This document shows, one piece after another, positions 17,269 to 25,700 of a stretch of DNA of 64,000 nucleotides; positions within the stretch are counted from its first letter, which is position 1; the number at the start of each line of letters is the position of its first letter. Under the pieces are notes generated by a model that saw only the letters and a list, made by a program, of their open reading frames with translations, was not told where the DNA came from and ran no database searches. The stretch is from Gemmobacter denitrificans (GTDB lineage: Bacteria > Pseudomonadota > Alphaproteobacteria > Rhodobacterales > Rhodobacteraceae): the NCBI RefSeq assembly GCF_036964905.1, contig NZ_JBALHR010000004.1, positions 62,001-126,000 of the forward strand, read 5' to 3'. The position numbers and the translations under genes were made by a program.

Positions 17269-18915
17269 TTACATGTTGGGGTAGTTCGGCCCGTCGCCCC
17301 CCTGCGGTGTGGTCCAGTTGATGTTCTGGCTCGGGTCCTTGATGTCGCAGGTCTTGCAATGCACGCAGTTCTGGAAATTGATGCGGAACGTGGCATCCTT
17401 GCCTTCGCCCAGCACCTCATAGACCCCGGCGGGGCAATAGCGCTGCGCCGGTTCGTCATACTCGGGCAGGTTCACGCGGATCGGCACGCCAGCATCTTTC
17501 AGCTTCAGGTGTGCGGGCTGGTTTTCGTCATGGTTGGTGAACGAAAACGCCACGTTGGTCAGCCGGTCGAAGGACAGTTTGCCATCGGGCTTGGGATAGT
17601 CGATCTTCTTGAAATCCTTGGCCTTGCCAGTGGCCGCCGCATCGGATTTGCCATGGCGGAGCGTGCCCAGAACCGTCATGCCGAAGGTATTGGCCCACAT
17701 ATCGACCCCGCCTGCCATCAGGCTGGCCACCAGACCATATTTCGACCACAGCGGTTTGACATTGCGAACCTTCTTCAGATCCTTGCCGATTGCGCCGCCG
17801 CGTACATCGCCTTCATAGGCCGACAATTCGTCGCCCTCGCGGCCCGCCTTGATGGCATCGAACGCGGCTTCCGCCGCAGCCTTGCCCGACAGCATGGCAT
17901 TGTGGTTGCCCTTGATGCGCGGCACATTCACCAGCCCGGCCGAACAGCCCAGCAGTGCCACGCCCGGCGCGACCATCTTGGGGATCGACTGCCAGCCGCC
18001 CTCAGAAATCGCGCGGGCACCATAAGCCACGCGCTTGCCGCCCTTCAGCAGTTCGGCCACCATCGGATGATGCTTGAACCGCTGGAATTCCATATAGGGG
18101 TACAGGTGGGGGTTTTCGTAGTTCAGGTGCACCACGAAGCCGACATAGACCTGATTGTTTTCCAGATGATAGATGAAGCTGCCGCCGCCCGCATTGCTGC
18201 CCAGCGGCCAGCCCATCGTATGGGTGACGGTGCCTTCGCGGTGCTTGGCCGGGTCGATCTCCCAGATTTCCTTCATGCCGAGGCCGAATTTTTGCGGGCA
18301 ATGGCCTTTCGACAAGTCGTATTTTGCGATGACTTCCTTGGCGAGACTGCCGCGCACGCCTTCGGACAGGAAGACATATTTGCCGCGCAGTTCCATCCCG
18401 GGTTCGTAATTCGGGCCGGGTTCGCCGGTTTCGGGATCGCGTCCGAATTCGCCAGCCACCACGCCTGCAACCCGGTTACCGTCATAGACCAATTGGCTGG
18501 CCGACATGCCGGGGAAGATTTCGACGCCCAGACCTTCGGCCACACCCGCCATCCAGCGGCAGACATTCGCCATCGAGACGATGTAATTGCCGTGATTGTT
18601 CATCAGGGGCGGCATCGGCCAGTTGGGGATGCGGATCTGTCCGGCAGGGCCCAGAAGGTAGAAATTGTCTTCCTTCACCTCGGTCTTGATCGGGGCACCC
18701 ATGCTGCGCCAGTCGGGCAGCAGGGCATCCAGCCCCGAAGGATCCAGCACTGCGCCCGACAGGATATGGGCGCCGACTTCGGAACCCTTTTCTAGCACCA
18801 CAACACCCAGATCGGGATCAAGCTGCTTCAGCCGGATGGCCGCCGAAAGGCCCGCAGGCCCCGCGCCGACGATCACGACATCATAATCCATGCTCTCGCG
18901 CTCGATCCCGCTCAT
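17269..18915 (-). CDS. Electron transfer flavoprotein-ubiquinone oxidoreductase
   Basis: 548 aa, the family's usual size, from MSGIERESMDYD at 18915. It passes electrons from reduced ETF (fatty and amino acid oxidation) to ubiquinone at the inner membrane. VVIVGAGPAGLSAAIRL is the FAD-binding loop; GCSAGLVNVPRIKGNHNAM and the C-terminal 4Fe-4S ligands in CPAGVYE and NCVHCKTCDIKDPSQNI are diagnostic. It is divergent from greA, with nearly 300 bases between. Confidence 0.95.
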   Translation of the reverse strand: MSGIERESMDYDVVIVGAGPAGLSAAIRLKQLDPDLGVVVLEKGSEVGAHILSGAVLDPSGLDALLPDWRSMGAPIKTEVKEDNFYLLGPAGQIRIPNWPMPPLMNNHGNYIVSMANVCRWMAGVAEGLGVEIFPGMSASQLVYDGNRVAGVVAGEFGRDPETGEPGPNYEPGMELRGKYVFLSEGVRGSLAKEVIAKYDLSKGHCPQKFGLGMKEIWEIDPAKHREGTVTHTMGWPLGSNAGGGSFIYHLENNQVYVGFVVHLNYENPHLYPYMEFQRFKHHPMVAELLKGGKRVAYGARAISEGGWQSIPKMVAPGVALLGCSAGLVNVPRIKGNHNAMLSGKAAAEAAFDAIKAGREGDELSAYEGDVRGGAIGKDLKKVRNVKPLWSKYGLVASLMAGGVDMWANTFGMTVLGTLRHGKSDAAATGKAKDFKKIDYPKPDGKLSFDRLTNVAFSFTNHDENQPAHLKLKDAGVPIRVNLPEYDEPAQRYCPAGVYEVLGEGKDATFRINFQNCVHCKTCDIKDPSQNINWTTPQGGDGPNYPNM

Positions 18916-19158
18916 CCCTGTTTCTCCCTTGGCTGCCGGGCGCACCCCGCGCGCCGATTGCTCGTGCAAAATCCGCATTTGTCTGCCCCAAGGGAAGCAG
19001 CGCGTCAATCGTGACGCAACATCAAAACGCCGCATTGCGGCGCGCGGGAAATTTTCTTTCGGGCCGGGTGACGCTTCCGTGCAGCGATCTGCCGTTTCCA
19101 TGCGGTGCCCCCCTTGCATTTGTCAGGGCTCTGGGGTCAGGTGAAGGGAATGCATGAC
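18916..19158. other. Divergent intergenic region between ETF-QO and greA
   Basis: About 290 bases separate the two divergent starts. I find no open frame with a convincing family match in it. It should hold both promoters; I could not pick out a confident -35/-10 pair. The greA-proximal end holds the hairpin listed separately. Confidence 0.5.
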
Positions 19159-19196
19159 AAGTCATGGCCCTGTCCGGGGCCGTGACTTTGCTTTTT
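19159..19196 (+). promoter_or_regulatory. Terminator-like hairpin in the greA leader
   Basis: AAGTCATGGCCC (19159-19170) pairs with GGGCCGTGACTT (19177-19188) with one G-T wobble around a 6-base loop; TGCTTTTTGG follows. This looks like an intrinsic terminator, yet it lies 13 bases before the greA start and the upstream neighbour is divergent. It is therefore best read as an attenuator in the greA 5' leader. Confidence 0.65.
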
Positions 19197-19209
19197 GGTG
19201 AGAAGGCCG

Positions 19210-19680
19210 ATGGAAAAGATTCCGATGACCCAGGCGGGGTTCGCCGCGCTGGAGGATGAACTGAAGATGCTGAAATCGGTGGAGCGTCCGGCGATCATCC
19301 GGGCCATTGCCGAGGCGCGGGAACTGGGCGATCTGTCGGAAAACGCCGAATACCATTCCGCCCGCGAAAAGCAGAGCTTCATCGAAGGCCGCATCAAGGA
19401 GCTGGAAAGCATCATCTCGCTGGCCGAGGTGATTGACACCACCCGCCTGTCAGGGGCCATCAAGTTCGGTGCCACGGTCACGCTGGTGGACGAGGATACC
19501 GAGGAAGAAAAGACCTACAAGATCGTGGGCGAGGTCGAGGCCGATCTCGAACGCGGCATGCTGAACATCAAATCCCCGCTGGCGCGCGCCCTGATCGGCA
19601 AGGAAGAAGGCGACAGTGTCGAGGTGAATACGCCGGGCGGGCAGCGCAGCTACGAAGTGCTCAGCATCCGTTTCGTCTGA
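19210..19680 (+). CDS. greA: Transcription elongation factor GreA
   Basis: 156 aa. GreA enters the secondary channel of RNA polymerase and stimulates cleavage of backtracked transcripts. The N-terminal coiled coil carries GDLSENAEYHSAREKQ with the acidic tip Asp/Glu residues, and the C-terminal FKBP-like domain has IGKEEGD and TPGG. Length and order are typical. The ATG at 19210 follows GAGAAGG. The downstream hypothetical gene begins 16 bases after its stop and is probably co-transcribed. Confidence 0.97.
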   Translation: MEKIPMTQAGFAALEDELKMLKSVERPAIIRAIAEARELGDLSENAEYHSAREKQSFIEGRIKELESIISLAEVIDTTRLSGAIKFGATVTLVDEDTEEEKTYKIVGEVEADLERGMLNIKSPLARALIGKEEGDSVEVNTPGGQRSYEVLSIRFV

Positions 19681-19696
19681 ACCGGGAGCGACGACA

Positions 19697-20671
19697 ATGA
19701 CCGAACCGCTTGATCCGGGCGCGACCAGAAGCCGGTTTTCGGCCTCCGAAGCCGTGGCCGCCGCGCTCAGCCTGATCTGGCTGGTGGCGGTGGGGGCCTA
19801 TATGCTCACGGCACCCGAGGGCAGCGGTGCCCTGGGGCTGGTCATGACACTGATGATGGTCTTTCTGCCCATTGCGCTGATCTGGGTCACCGTCACCACG
19901 CTGCGGTCGGTGCAGGAGTTGCGGGCCGAGGCGACACGGCTGCAATCTTCGGTCGAGGCGATGCGTGCGGCCTATGTCCAGCAGGGCGTGCAGCCTTCGG
20001 TGGAAATGAAGCTGAACGAGATCGAACGGGCCACCAAATCGGCGGAAACCGTGCTGGCGACGTTTACTTCGCGCCGGGATGCCTCGCTCAGCCAGCCTTC
20101 GGCAGATCGCAAGGCGGCGCTGGCCGCGCCCGCCAAGCCCGCAGTCACCGAAGACCAACCTGCGTTGGCGCTTGGCACGCCTGCCGAAGATTTGCGCGCG
20201 CCGCTGTCGGTGGCCGATTTCATCCGTGCCCTGCAATTTCCCGAAAGCGCCGAAGATCGCGACGGGTTCCGCGCGTTGCGCATGGCGTTGGAAGATCGTG
20301 CCGTGGCAAAGTTGATCCGCGCCGCGCAGGATGTGCTGACCCTGCTGAGCCAGGAGGGCATCTACATGGATGACCTGAAGCCCGAACGCGCCCGGCCCGA
20401 ACTGTGGCGCAGTTTTGCCCATGGGGAACGCGGCCGGGGGATTTCGGGGTTGGGCGGGATTCGTGATCGGTCGTCGCTGGCGCTGACGGCGGGACGGATG
20501 CGCGAAGATCCGATCTTCCGCGATGCCGCACATCATTTCCTGCGCACCTTCGACAAGACCTTCGCCGAATTCGAAAAGAATGCCAGCGATGCAGAGCTGA
20601 TCGATCTGGCCGATACCCGCACCGCCCGCGCCTTCATGCTGGTGGGTCGCGTGACCGGCGTGTTCGACTGA
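19697..20671 (+). CDS. Hypothetical membrane protein with two TM segments and coiled coil
   Basis: 324 aa. Residues 17-37 and 46-66 are hydrophobic; a charged helical stretch with coiled-coil character (VQELRAEATRLQSSVEAM) follows at 70-110, then an Ala/Pro linker and a soluble C-terminal domain of about 150 residues. Similar proteins occur after greA in other Rhodobacteraceae, but I know no function. A GGGAGCG ribosome-binding site precedes the start. Confidence 0.75.
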   Translation: MTEPLDPGATRSRFSASEAVAAALSLIWLVAVGAYMLTAPEGSGALGLVMTLMMVFLPIALIWVTVTTLRSVQELRAEATRLQSSVEAMRAAYVQQGVQPSVEMKLNEIERATKSAETVLATFTSRRDASLSQPSADRKAALAAPAKPAVTEDQPALALGTPAEDLRAPLSVADFIRALQFPESAEDRDGFRALRMALEDRAVAKLIRAAQDVLTLLSQEGIYMDDLKPERARPELWRSFAHGERGRGISGLGGIRDRSSLALTAGRMREDPIFRDAAHHFLRTFDKTFAEFEKNASDAELIDLADTRTARAFMLVGRVTGVFD

Positions 20672-20729
20672 CTTGAGCCGCGCCGGGCGGCATGGCAGGA
20701 AGGCGCCATGACCGCCCGGAGGATGGCCC

Positions 20730-22238
20730 ATGCCCAATGTCCTGTTTGACGCGCTGTTCGCGCCGCTTGCCTGCCGCGAAGATGCCTTCCTCATCCTGCC
20801 CGATGGCAGCGAAATCACCGGGGCGGCCTTTCTGGCCACCGTCTCCCGGCAGGCCCATGCCTTGCGCGCGGCGGGGCTGGGGGCGGGGGACCGCATCGCC
20901 GTGCAGATTGCCAAATCGCCCGAGGCGCTTGCGGTCTACGGCGCGGCCATCGCGCTTGGGGCCATCTTTCTGCCGCTCAACACCGCCTATACCGCCGAAG
21001 AGATTGACTATTTCCTCGGCAATGCGACGCCGAAGGTCTTTCTGTGCGATGCCGCGAAACGGGAAACCCTCGCGCCTGTGGCAGCGCGCCATGGGGCCAA
21101 TGTGTTGACATTGAATGCCGATGGCACCGGCAGTCTGAGCGAGGCCGCGACCGGCCTACCCGACAGCATTACCCCGGCGGATTGCGGGCCGGATGATCTG
21201 GCGGCTTTCCTGTACACATCCGGCACCACCGGCCGGTCAAAAGGCGCGATGCTGACCCATCGGAACCTTTTGTCGAATGCCGAAGTTCTGGTCGATCTGT
21301 GGCAGTTCACATCCGATGACGTGCTGCTGCATGCCCTGCCGATCTTTCACACCCATGGCCTGTTCGTGGCGTCAAACATCAGCCTGCTGACTGGCGGAAG
21401 GATGATCTTCCTGCCCGGCTTCGATCTGGAGCAGGTGCTGCGCCTGATGCCGCGCGCCACAAGCATGATGGGGGTGCCCACCTTCTACACCCGTCTGTTG
21501 GAGGATGCCCGCTTCACCCGCGATCTGGCCGCGCATATGCGGCTGTTCATCTCCGGTTCAGCCCCGCTGCTGTCCGAAACCCATCACCAGTTCGAGGCCC
21601 GCACCGGCCACCGCATTCTGGAACGCTATGGGATGACCGAAACCAACATGAATACCTCCAACCCCTATGCGGGCGAGCGGCGCGCGGGCACGGTCGGGTT
21701 TCCCTTGCCGGGGGTGGAGCTGCGCGTCATGGCCGATGGGGCGGAGGTCGCGCCGGGCGAGGTCGGTGTGATCGAAGTGCGCGGGCCCAATGTCTTCAAG
21801 GGCTATTGGCAGATGCCGGAAAAGACCCGCGAGGAATTGCGCGAGGACGGCTGGTTCATCACCGGCGATCTGGGGATGATCGATCCCGATGGCTATGTGG
21901 TGATCGTGGGGCGGGCCAAGGATCTGGTGATCTCGGGCGGCTTCAACATCTACCCGAAAGAGGTGGAACTGTTGCTGGACGAAGCGCCCGGCGTGCTGGA
22001 AAGCGCGGTGATCGGGCTGCCCCATCCGGATTTCGGCGAAGCGGTCTTTGCCGTTCTGGTCGCGCAGAAAGGGGCGGCGCTGGATGCGGGGCCCGCGTTG
22101 GAGGCGATCCGCGACCGGCTGGCCCGGTTCAAGCAGCCCAAGGCGGCGGTGGTGGTCGAGGCGCTGCCGCGCAACACGATGGGCAAGGTGCAAAAGAACC
22201 TGCTGCGCGACCAGTATCGCGATTGGTTCAAGACCTGA
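20730..22238 (+). CDS. matB: Malonyl-CoA synthase (malonate-CoA ligase)
   Basis: 502 aa acyl-adenylate-forming enzyme. YTSGTTGRSKGAML is the P-loop, ILERYGMTETNMNTSNPY the A5 region and GRAKDLVISGGFNIYPKEVE the hinge, with the catalytic Lys in PRNTMGKVQKNLL. The NMNTSNPY sequence is characteristic of MatB, which activates malonate (and methylmalonate) to the CoA ester. It is probably part of a run with greA and the hypothetical gene. Malonate itself and other short acids are the likely substrates by family, not shown here. Confidence 0.9.
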   Translation: MPNVLFDALFAPLACREDAFLILPDGSEITGAAFLATVSRQAHALRAAGLGAGDRIAVQIAKSPEALAVYGAAIALGAIFLPLNTAYTAEEIDYFLGNATPKVFLCDAAKRETLAPVAARHGANVLTLNADGTGSLSEAATGLPDSITPADCGPDDLAAFLYTSGTTGRSKGAMLTHRNLLSNAEVLVDLWQFTSDDVLLHALPIFHTHGLFVASNISLLTGGRMIFLPGFDLEQVLRLMPRATSMMGVPTFYTRLLEDARFTRDLAAHMRLFISGSAPLLSETHHQFEARTGHRILERYGMTETNMNTSNPYAGERRAGTVGFPLPGVELRVMADGAEVAPGEVGVIEVRGPNVFKGYWQMPEKTREELREDGWFITGDLGMIDPDGYVVIVGRAKDLVISGGFNIYPKEVELLLDEAPGVLESAVIGLPHPDFGEAVFAVLVAQKGAALDAGPALEAIRDRLARFKQPKAAVVVEALPRNTMGKVQKNLLRDQYRDWFKT

Positions 22239-22345
22239 AACGGGGAGCCGCCCTTCTCGGGCCCCGCTGGGGCCTTCGTCGGGCGGCATTGCCATGGACT
22301 GCGTCGCGGGCGGTCCGGGCGCCCCGTCGCAAAGGCAGGCGTCGG

Positions 22346-22714
22346 TCAATCGCCGGATTGAGGGGCTGAATATGTCTCTGGGGCTTCGCGCAATTCGGTT
22401 TCGAGAAACCGCTCTAGCGCATCCAGATCGACCGGATCGAACTGCCCGAACCCCTGCATCCAGACCGAGGCAGGTTTCAGCGCATCGGGTTCCAGCTTGC
22501 ACCAGATCACCCGGCCCCGACGTTCGCGGCTGATAAGCCCGGCCTCGGCCAGCACCTGCAGGTGTTTGGAAATCGCTGCCAGGGACATCTGGAAGGGTTC
22601 GGCCACATCTGTAACCGCCATGTCATCCTCCAGAAGCATGGCAAGGATGGCCCGGCGCGTGGGATCGGCCAGGGCGGCAAAGATCGGGGAAAGCCGGTCA
22701 GGATCGCGGGACAT
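22346..22714 (-). CDS. ArsR-family transcriptional regulator (no metal site)
   Basis: 122 aa winged-helix protein. IFAALADPTRRAILAMLL and the recognition helix MSLAAISKHLQVLAEAGL are the ArsR/SmtB hallmark. The CxC metal box is absent and only one Cys occurs, so it belongs to the non-metal-sensing branch (SdpR-like or AHSA-linked regulators). It is divergent from the ATP synthase operon; an AT-rich palindrome lies between them. Target and signal are unknown. Confidence 0.9.
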   Translation of the reverse strand: MSRDPDRLSPIFAALADPTRRAILAMLLEDDMAVTDVAEPFQMSLAAISKHLQVLAEAGLISRERRGRVIWCKLEPDALKPASVWMQGFGQFDPVDLDALERFLETELREAPETYSAPQSGD

Positions 22715-22822
22715 GCCGCAGCATTGGCGGGGCCTGCGGGGATCGTCAACCGAAAGGTTGAATGTGGCGGCGGGTGCCGCATGGGCCGGAAATGCCGCAC
22801 AGGGCGTCAGGGAAATTTGGAA

Positions 22823-22840
22823 ATATGTTTTATATCATAT
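22823..22840. promoter_or_regulatory. AT-rich palindrome between arsR-type gene and atpI
   Basis: ATATG-N8-CATAT within an unusually AT-rich stretch in a GC-rich genome. ArsR-type repressors often bind such repeats next to their own gene; this is a position-based guess. Confidence 0.35.
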
Positions 22841-22861
22841 CCTTGGCTTCATCCGTTCGTC

Positions 22862-22890
22862 TTGACTCGGCGCGTGCTGCTGCGTAGGTT
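22862..22890 (+). promoter_or_regulatory. Sigma-70-type promoter of the ATP synthase F0 operon
   Basis: TTGACT at 22862-22867 and TAGGTT at 22885-22890 are separated by 17 bases, and the atpI start lies 28 bases downstream of the -10 box. A good -35 and a moderate -10 for the housekeeping sigma factor of this group. Confidence 0.6.
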
Positions 22891-22918
22891 CCGCCCAACT
22901 GTTCAGGGGGCGTAAACC

Positions 22919-23269
22919 ATGGCCAATGAACCCGACCCGGACCGGCTGCGTGCGCTTGAGGCGAAGCTGGCAGGGAAGAAGGGGGCAAAGGTCGAGCCCG
23001 CTGGTACAGGCAAGGATTTTTCGCAGGCCGAAGTCGCCTGGCGGATGGTACTGGAGCTGACCTCGGGCATCATGATCGGGGGAAGCATCGGTTACGGGCT
23101 GGATTATCTGGCCGGTACGAAACCCATCCTGCTGATCGTCTTTATCCTGTTTGGCTTCGCGGCCGGCATCCGCACTGTCATCGGGACCGCCCGTGACATG
23201 CAGGAACGCCAGATGCGGGCCGCAAGCGCGCAGACAAAGGCGGATGGCTCCGCCGGAACCGAAGGATAA
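22919..23269 (+). CDS. atpI: AtpZ/AtpI-family ATP synthase assembly protein
   Basis: 116 aa with a charged N-terminal third and two hydrophobic hairpin segments (about residues 48-68 and 75-97, with GGSIGYGLDYL and GFAAGIRTVIGTA). It is the small accessory protein that precedes F0 genes and is thought to help assemble the c-ring or transport Mg2+. It heads the operon atpI-B-E-b'-b; atpB starts 5 bases after its stop. Confidence 0.9.
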   Translation: MANEPDPDRLRALEAKLAGKKGAKVEPAGTGKDFSQAEVAWRMVLELTSGIMIGGSIGYGLDYLAGTKPILLIVFILFGFAAGIRTVIGTARDMQERQMRAASAQTKADGSAGTEG

Positions 23270-23274
23270 CAGAC

Positions 23275-24036
23275 GTGGCCGAGACCGGTTTTGCCATTCA
23301 CCCGATGGACCAGTTCATCGTGAAGCGGTTCTTCTGCGATGCCGCCCATGCGGATTGCACCACCGATATCAAATGGTACGAAATCACCAACGTCACCGTC
23401 TGGATGGCTGCGGCTGTCGTGGTCATCATCGCGCTGATGGTGTTCGGGTCGCGCGGTCGGGCCATGATCCCCTCGCGGATCCAGTCGGTCGGCGAAATGA
23501 TCTATGGCTTCATCTACAAGATGGTCGAAGATGTGGCGGGCCATGACGGGGTGAAATACTTCCCCTTCGTGATGACCTTGTTTCTCTTCGTGCTGTTCTC
23601 GAACCTGCTGGGCCTGATCCCGATGAGCTTCACTACCACGAGCCATGTGGCCGTGACCGTGACGCTGGCAGGTATCGTGTTCCTGTTCGTGACGCTGCTG
23701 GGGCTGGCCCGCAAGGGTCTTGGTTTCCTCGCCATGTTCTGGGTGTCTTCTGCCCCGCTGCCGCTGCGCCCGGTTCTGGCCGTGATCGAAGTGATTTCCT
23801 ACTTCGTGCGCCCGGTCAGCCACTCCATCCGTCTTGCGGGCAACCTGATGGCGGGCCACGCCGTTATGAAGGTGTTCGCGGGCTTTGCCTCGATGGCCGT
23901 GATCTCGCCTGTCGCGATCGGTGCTGTGACGGCCATCTATGGTCTGGAACTGCTGGTGGCAGTGGTTCAGGCCTATGTGTTCACCATTCTGACCTGCGTC
24001 TATCTGAAGGACGCGGTGGGCGATGCCCACCACTAA
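23275..24036 (+). CDS. atpB: ATP synthase F0 subunit a
   Basis: 253 aa integral membrane protein with a GTG start at 23275. It forms the proton half-channels beside the c-ring. The essential Arg is in SHSIRLAGNLMAGHAV, and the C-terminal helix ending VFTILTCVYLKDAV is typical. It lies between atpI and atpE in the standard alphaproteobacterial F0 operon, which is separate from the F1 genes. Confidence 0.97.
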   Translation: MAETGFAIHPMDQFIVKRFFCDAAHADCTTDIKWYEITNVTVWMAAAVVVIIALMVFGSRGRAMIPSRIQSVGEMIYGFIYKMVEDVAGHDGVKYFPFVMTLFLFVLFSNLLGLIPMSFTTTSHVAVTVTLAGIVFLFVTLLGLARKGLGFLAMFWVSSAPLPLRPVLAVIEVISYFVRPVSHSIRLAGNLMAGHAVMKVFAGFASMAVISPVAIGAVTAIYGLELLVAVVQAYVFTILTCVYLKDAVGDAHH

Positions 24037-24042
24037 GGTCTG

Positions 24043-24070
24043 AACCCCAAACCCCAAATTCCGAATTCCA
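24043..24070. repeat. Four tandem heptamers between atpB and atpE
   Basis: The bases read AACCCCA, AACCCCA, AATTCCG, AATTCCA: four 7-base units in register, two exact and two related. They end 13 bases before the atpE start and run into its AAGGAGA ribosome-binding site. Confidence 0.6.
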
Positions 24071-24083
24071 AAGGAGACGAACA

Positions 24084-24329
24084 ATGGAAGCTGAAGTCGC
24101 ACAACTCGCGCTCATGGGCAAATACATCGGCGCCGGTCTGGCTGCCATCGGTCTGGGCGGCGCCGGTATCGGCGTGGGCAACATCGCCGGCAACTTCCTG
24201 GCTGGTGCCCTGCGCAATCCGTCGGCTGCTCCGTCGCAGACCGCTAACCTCTTCGTCGGCATCGCCTTCGCCGAAGCTCTGGGCATCTTCTCGTTCCTGA
24301 TCGCCCTGCTGCTGATGTTCGCCGTCTGA
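24084..24329 (+). CDS. atpE: ATP synthase F0 subunit c
   Basis: 81 aa: two membrane helices joined by the polar loop ALRNPSA. Glu64 in IAFAEALGIF is the proton-carrying carboxylate. The glycine-rich first helix (GLGGAGIGVG) packs the rotor ring. AAGGAGA lies 7 bases before the ATG, a near-perfect site that fits the high copy number of c. Spacers on both sides hold unusual sequence (a heptamer repeat before, a hairpin after). Confidence 0.98.
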   Translation: MEAEVAQLALMGKYIGAGLAAIGLGGAGIGVGNIAGNFLAGALRNPSAAPSQTANLFVGIAFAEALGIFSFLIALLLMFAV

Positions 24330-24352
24330 TCCTGACGCGTCTGATCTTCTTC

Positions 24353-24381
24353 GGCCGGGCGGGCCTTGCGCCTACCCGGCC
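24353..24381 (+). promoter_or_regulatory. Intercistronic hairpin between atpE and the b' gene
   Basis: GGCCGGG (24353-24359) and CCCGGCC (24375-24381) form a perfect 7-bp stem around a 15-base loop. No T-run follows, so it is more likely an RNA-stabilising or partial attenuating element than a terminator. Confidence 0.5.
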
Positions 24382-24409
24382 AAGTGTTTGACGAAGGTAA
24401 GGAAACGAC

Positions 24410-24958
24410 ATGGCGACCGAAGCGCATGACGCGGCAGCGGGTGCAGCAGGCCACGGGGCCGCAGCATCTGGCGGTATGCCGCAGCTCGACATCTCGACCT
24501 GGTCCAACCAGATTTTCTGGTTGGTGGTCGCGCTTGTCGTGATCTTTCTCGTGCTGTGGCGCGTGGCCCTTCCCCGGATAGGGGCAGTTCTGGCCGAACG
24601 CACTGGCACCATCACCAACGACCTTGCTGCGGCTGAAGAGCTGAAGCAAAAGGCGGTTGCCGCCGAGAAGGCCTATAACGAGGCGCTGGTGAAAGCCCGC
24701 GCCGATGCGGCCCGGATCGTGGCAGAGGCAAAGGCCGAGATCCAGGCGGATCTGGACCGCGCAATCAGCCAGGCAGATGCCGAGATTGCCGAAAAGACGG
24801 CAGGGTCGGAAGCCCGTATCGCCGAAATCCGTGCCGGTGCGCTGGATGCCGTCACCGAAGTGGCCAAAGATACTGCCAAGGAACTGGTTGCAGCGCTTGG
24901 CGGCAAGGCCGACGCACGCAGCGTGACTGCGGCGGTCAACGCCCGGCTGAAAGGCTAA
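24410..24958 (+). CDS. atpX: ATP synthase F0 subunit b'
   Basis: 182 aa. An Ala/Gly-rich N-terminal extension precedes one membrane helix (about residues 34-52, IFWLVVALVVIFLVLW), then a long charged coiled coil. Phototrophic and related alphaproteobacteria have two different b subunits, b and b', as the peripheral stalk; the first of the pair with the extended N-terminus is b'. atpF starts four bases after its stop. Confidence 0.93.
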   Translation: MATEAHDAAAGAAGHGAAASGGMPQLDISTWSNQIFWLVVALVVIFLVLWRVALPRIGAVLAERTGTITNDLAAAEELKQKAVAAEKAYNEALVKARADAARIVAEAKAEIQADLDRAISQADAEIAEKTAGSEARIAEIRAGALDAVTEVAKDTAKELVAALGGKADARSVTAAVNARLKG

Positions 24959-24962
24959 GCCC

Positions 24963-25520
24963 ATGCAAAAGCTGATCCTGATTGCCCTGACCCTTGCGGC
25001 AAGCCCGGCCTTTGCGGCGGATGGTCCTTTCCTGTCGCTGCGCAATACCAACCTGATCGTGTTGCTGGCCTTTATCCTGTTCGTCATGATCCTGCTCTGG
25101 GTGAAAGTGCCCGGCAAGATCGGCGCGATGCTGGATGCCCGCGCGGCCCAGATCAAGGCGGAACTGGAAGAGGCCCGCGCCCTGCGCGAAGAGGCCAAGA
25201 CCATTCTTGCCTCGTATGAGCGCAAGCAGAAGGAAGTGGCGGAACAAGCTGCGCAGATCGTTTCGGCTGCCAAGCTTGAAGCGGAAACTGCTGCAGCCCA
25301 GGCCAAGCTGGACCTGAAAACCTCGATCGCGCGCCGTCTGGCTGCTGCGGAAGAGCGGATCGCCTCGGCCGAAGCCGGTGCCATTCGTCAGGTGCGGGAA
25401 CGTGCCGTGGATGTGGCGGTTGCTGCAGCGGCGGATGTTCTGGCCAAGCAATCCTCGGCCGAAACTGCGGCAGCGTCGATTGATGCGGCCATTGCCGAAG
25501 TGGGCGCCAAGCTGCACTGA
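24963..25520 (+). CDS. atpF: ATP synthase F0 subunit b
   Basis: 185 aa. A signal-like N-terminal segment (LILIALTLAASPAFAADG) is followed by a membrane helix (about residues 28-47, LIVLLAFILFVMILLWV) and a long coiled coil with RKQKEVAEQAAQIVSAAKLEAE. It forms the stator stalk with b'. It is the last gene of the operon; a 15-bp perfect hairpin follows. Confidence 0.94.
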   Translation: MQKLILIALTLAASPAFAADGPFLSLRNTNLIVLLAFILFVMILLWVKVPGKIGAMLDARAAQIKAELEEARALREEAKTILASYERKQKEVAEQAAQIVSAAKLEAETAAAQAKLDLKTSIARRLAAAEERIASAEAGAIRQVRERAVDVAVAAAADVLAKQSSAETAAASIDAAIAEVGAKLH

Positions 25521-25538
25521 CTGCAGCATTTCAAGACA

Positions 25539-25576
25539 GACCAAGGCCCCGGATCGCAAGGTCCGGGGCCTTGGTC
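25539..25576 (+). terminator. Hairpin after the F0 operon
   Basis: A perfect 15-bp stem, GACCAAGGCCCCGGA / TCCGGGGCCTTGGTC, with an 8-base loop starts 18 bases after the atpF stop. There is no long T-run, only ATTG, but the stem is strong enough to act as operon end or 3' stabiliser. Confidence 0.75.
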
Positions 25577-25700
25577 ATTGGGGGTGCCGCAGTTGCCCCG
25601 GCTTTGTCAGATATGACCTAATTTCGCCACATTTGCGCCTTAATCGCCATCATGAGGCAGATCGCACCGGGGCAAACTCCGGGCAGAGCAGGCAAGTCAG

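Noticed and set aside
22346..22714. The ArsR gene as the SqrR/BigR regulator of the palindrome at 63.65 kb.
   Set aside because: SqrR/BigR use a pair of conserved Cys; this protein has one Cys, in WCKLE, and lies 41 kb away.
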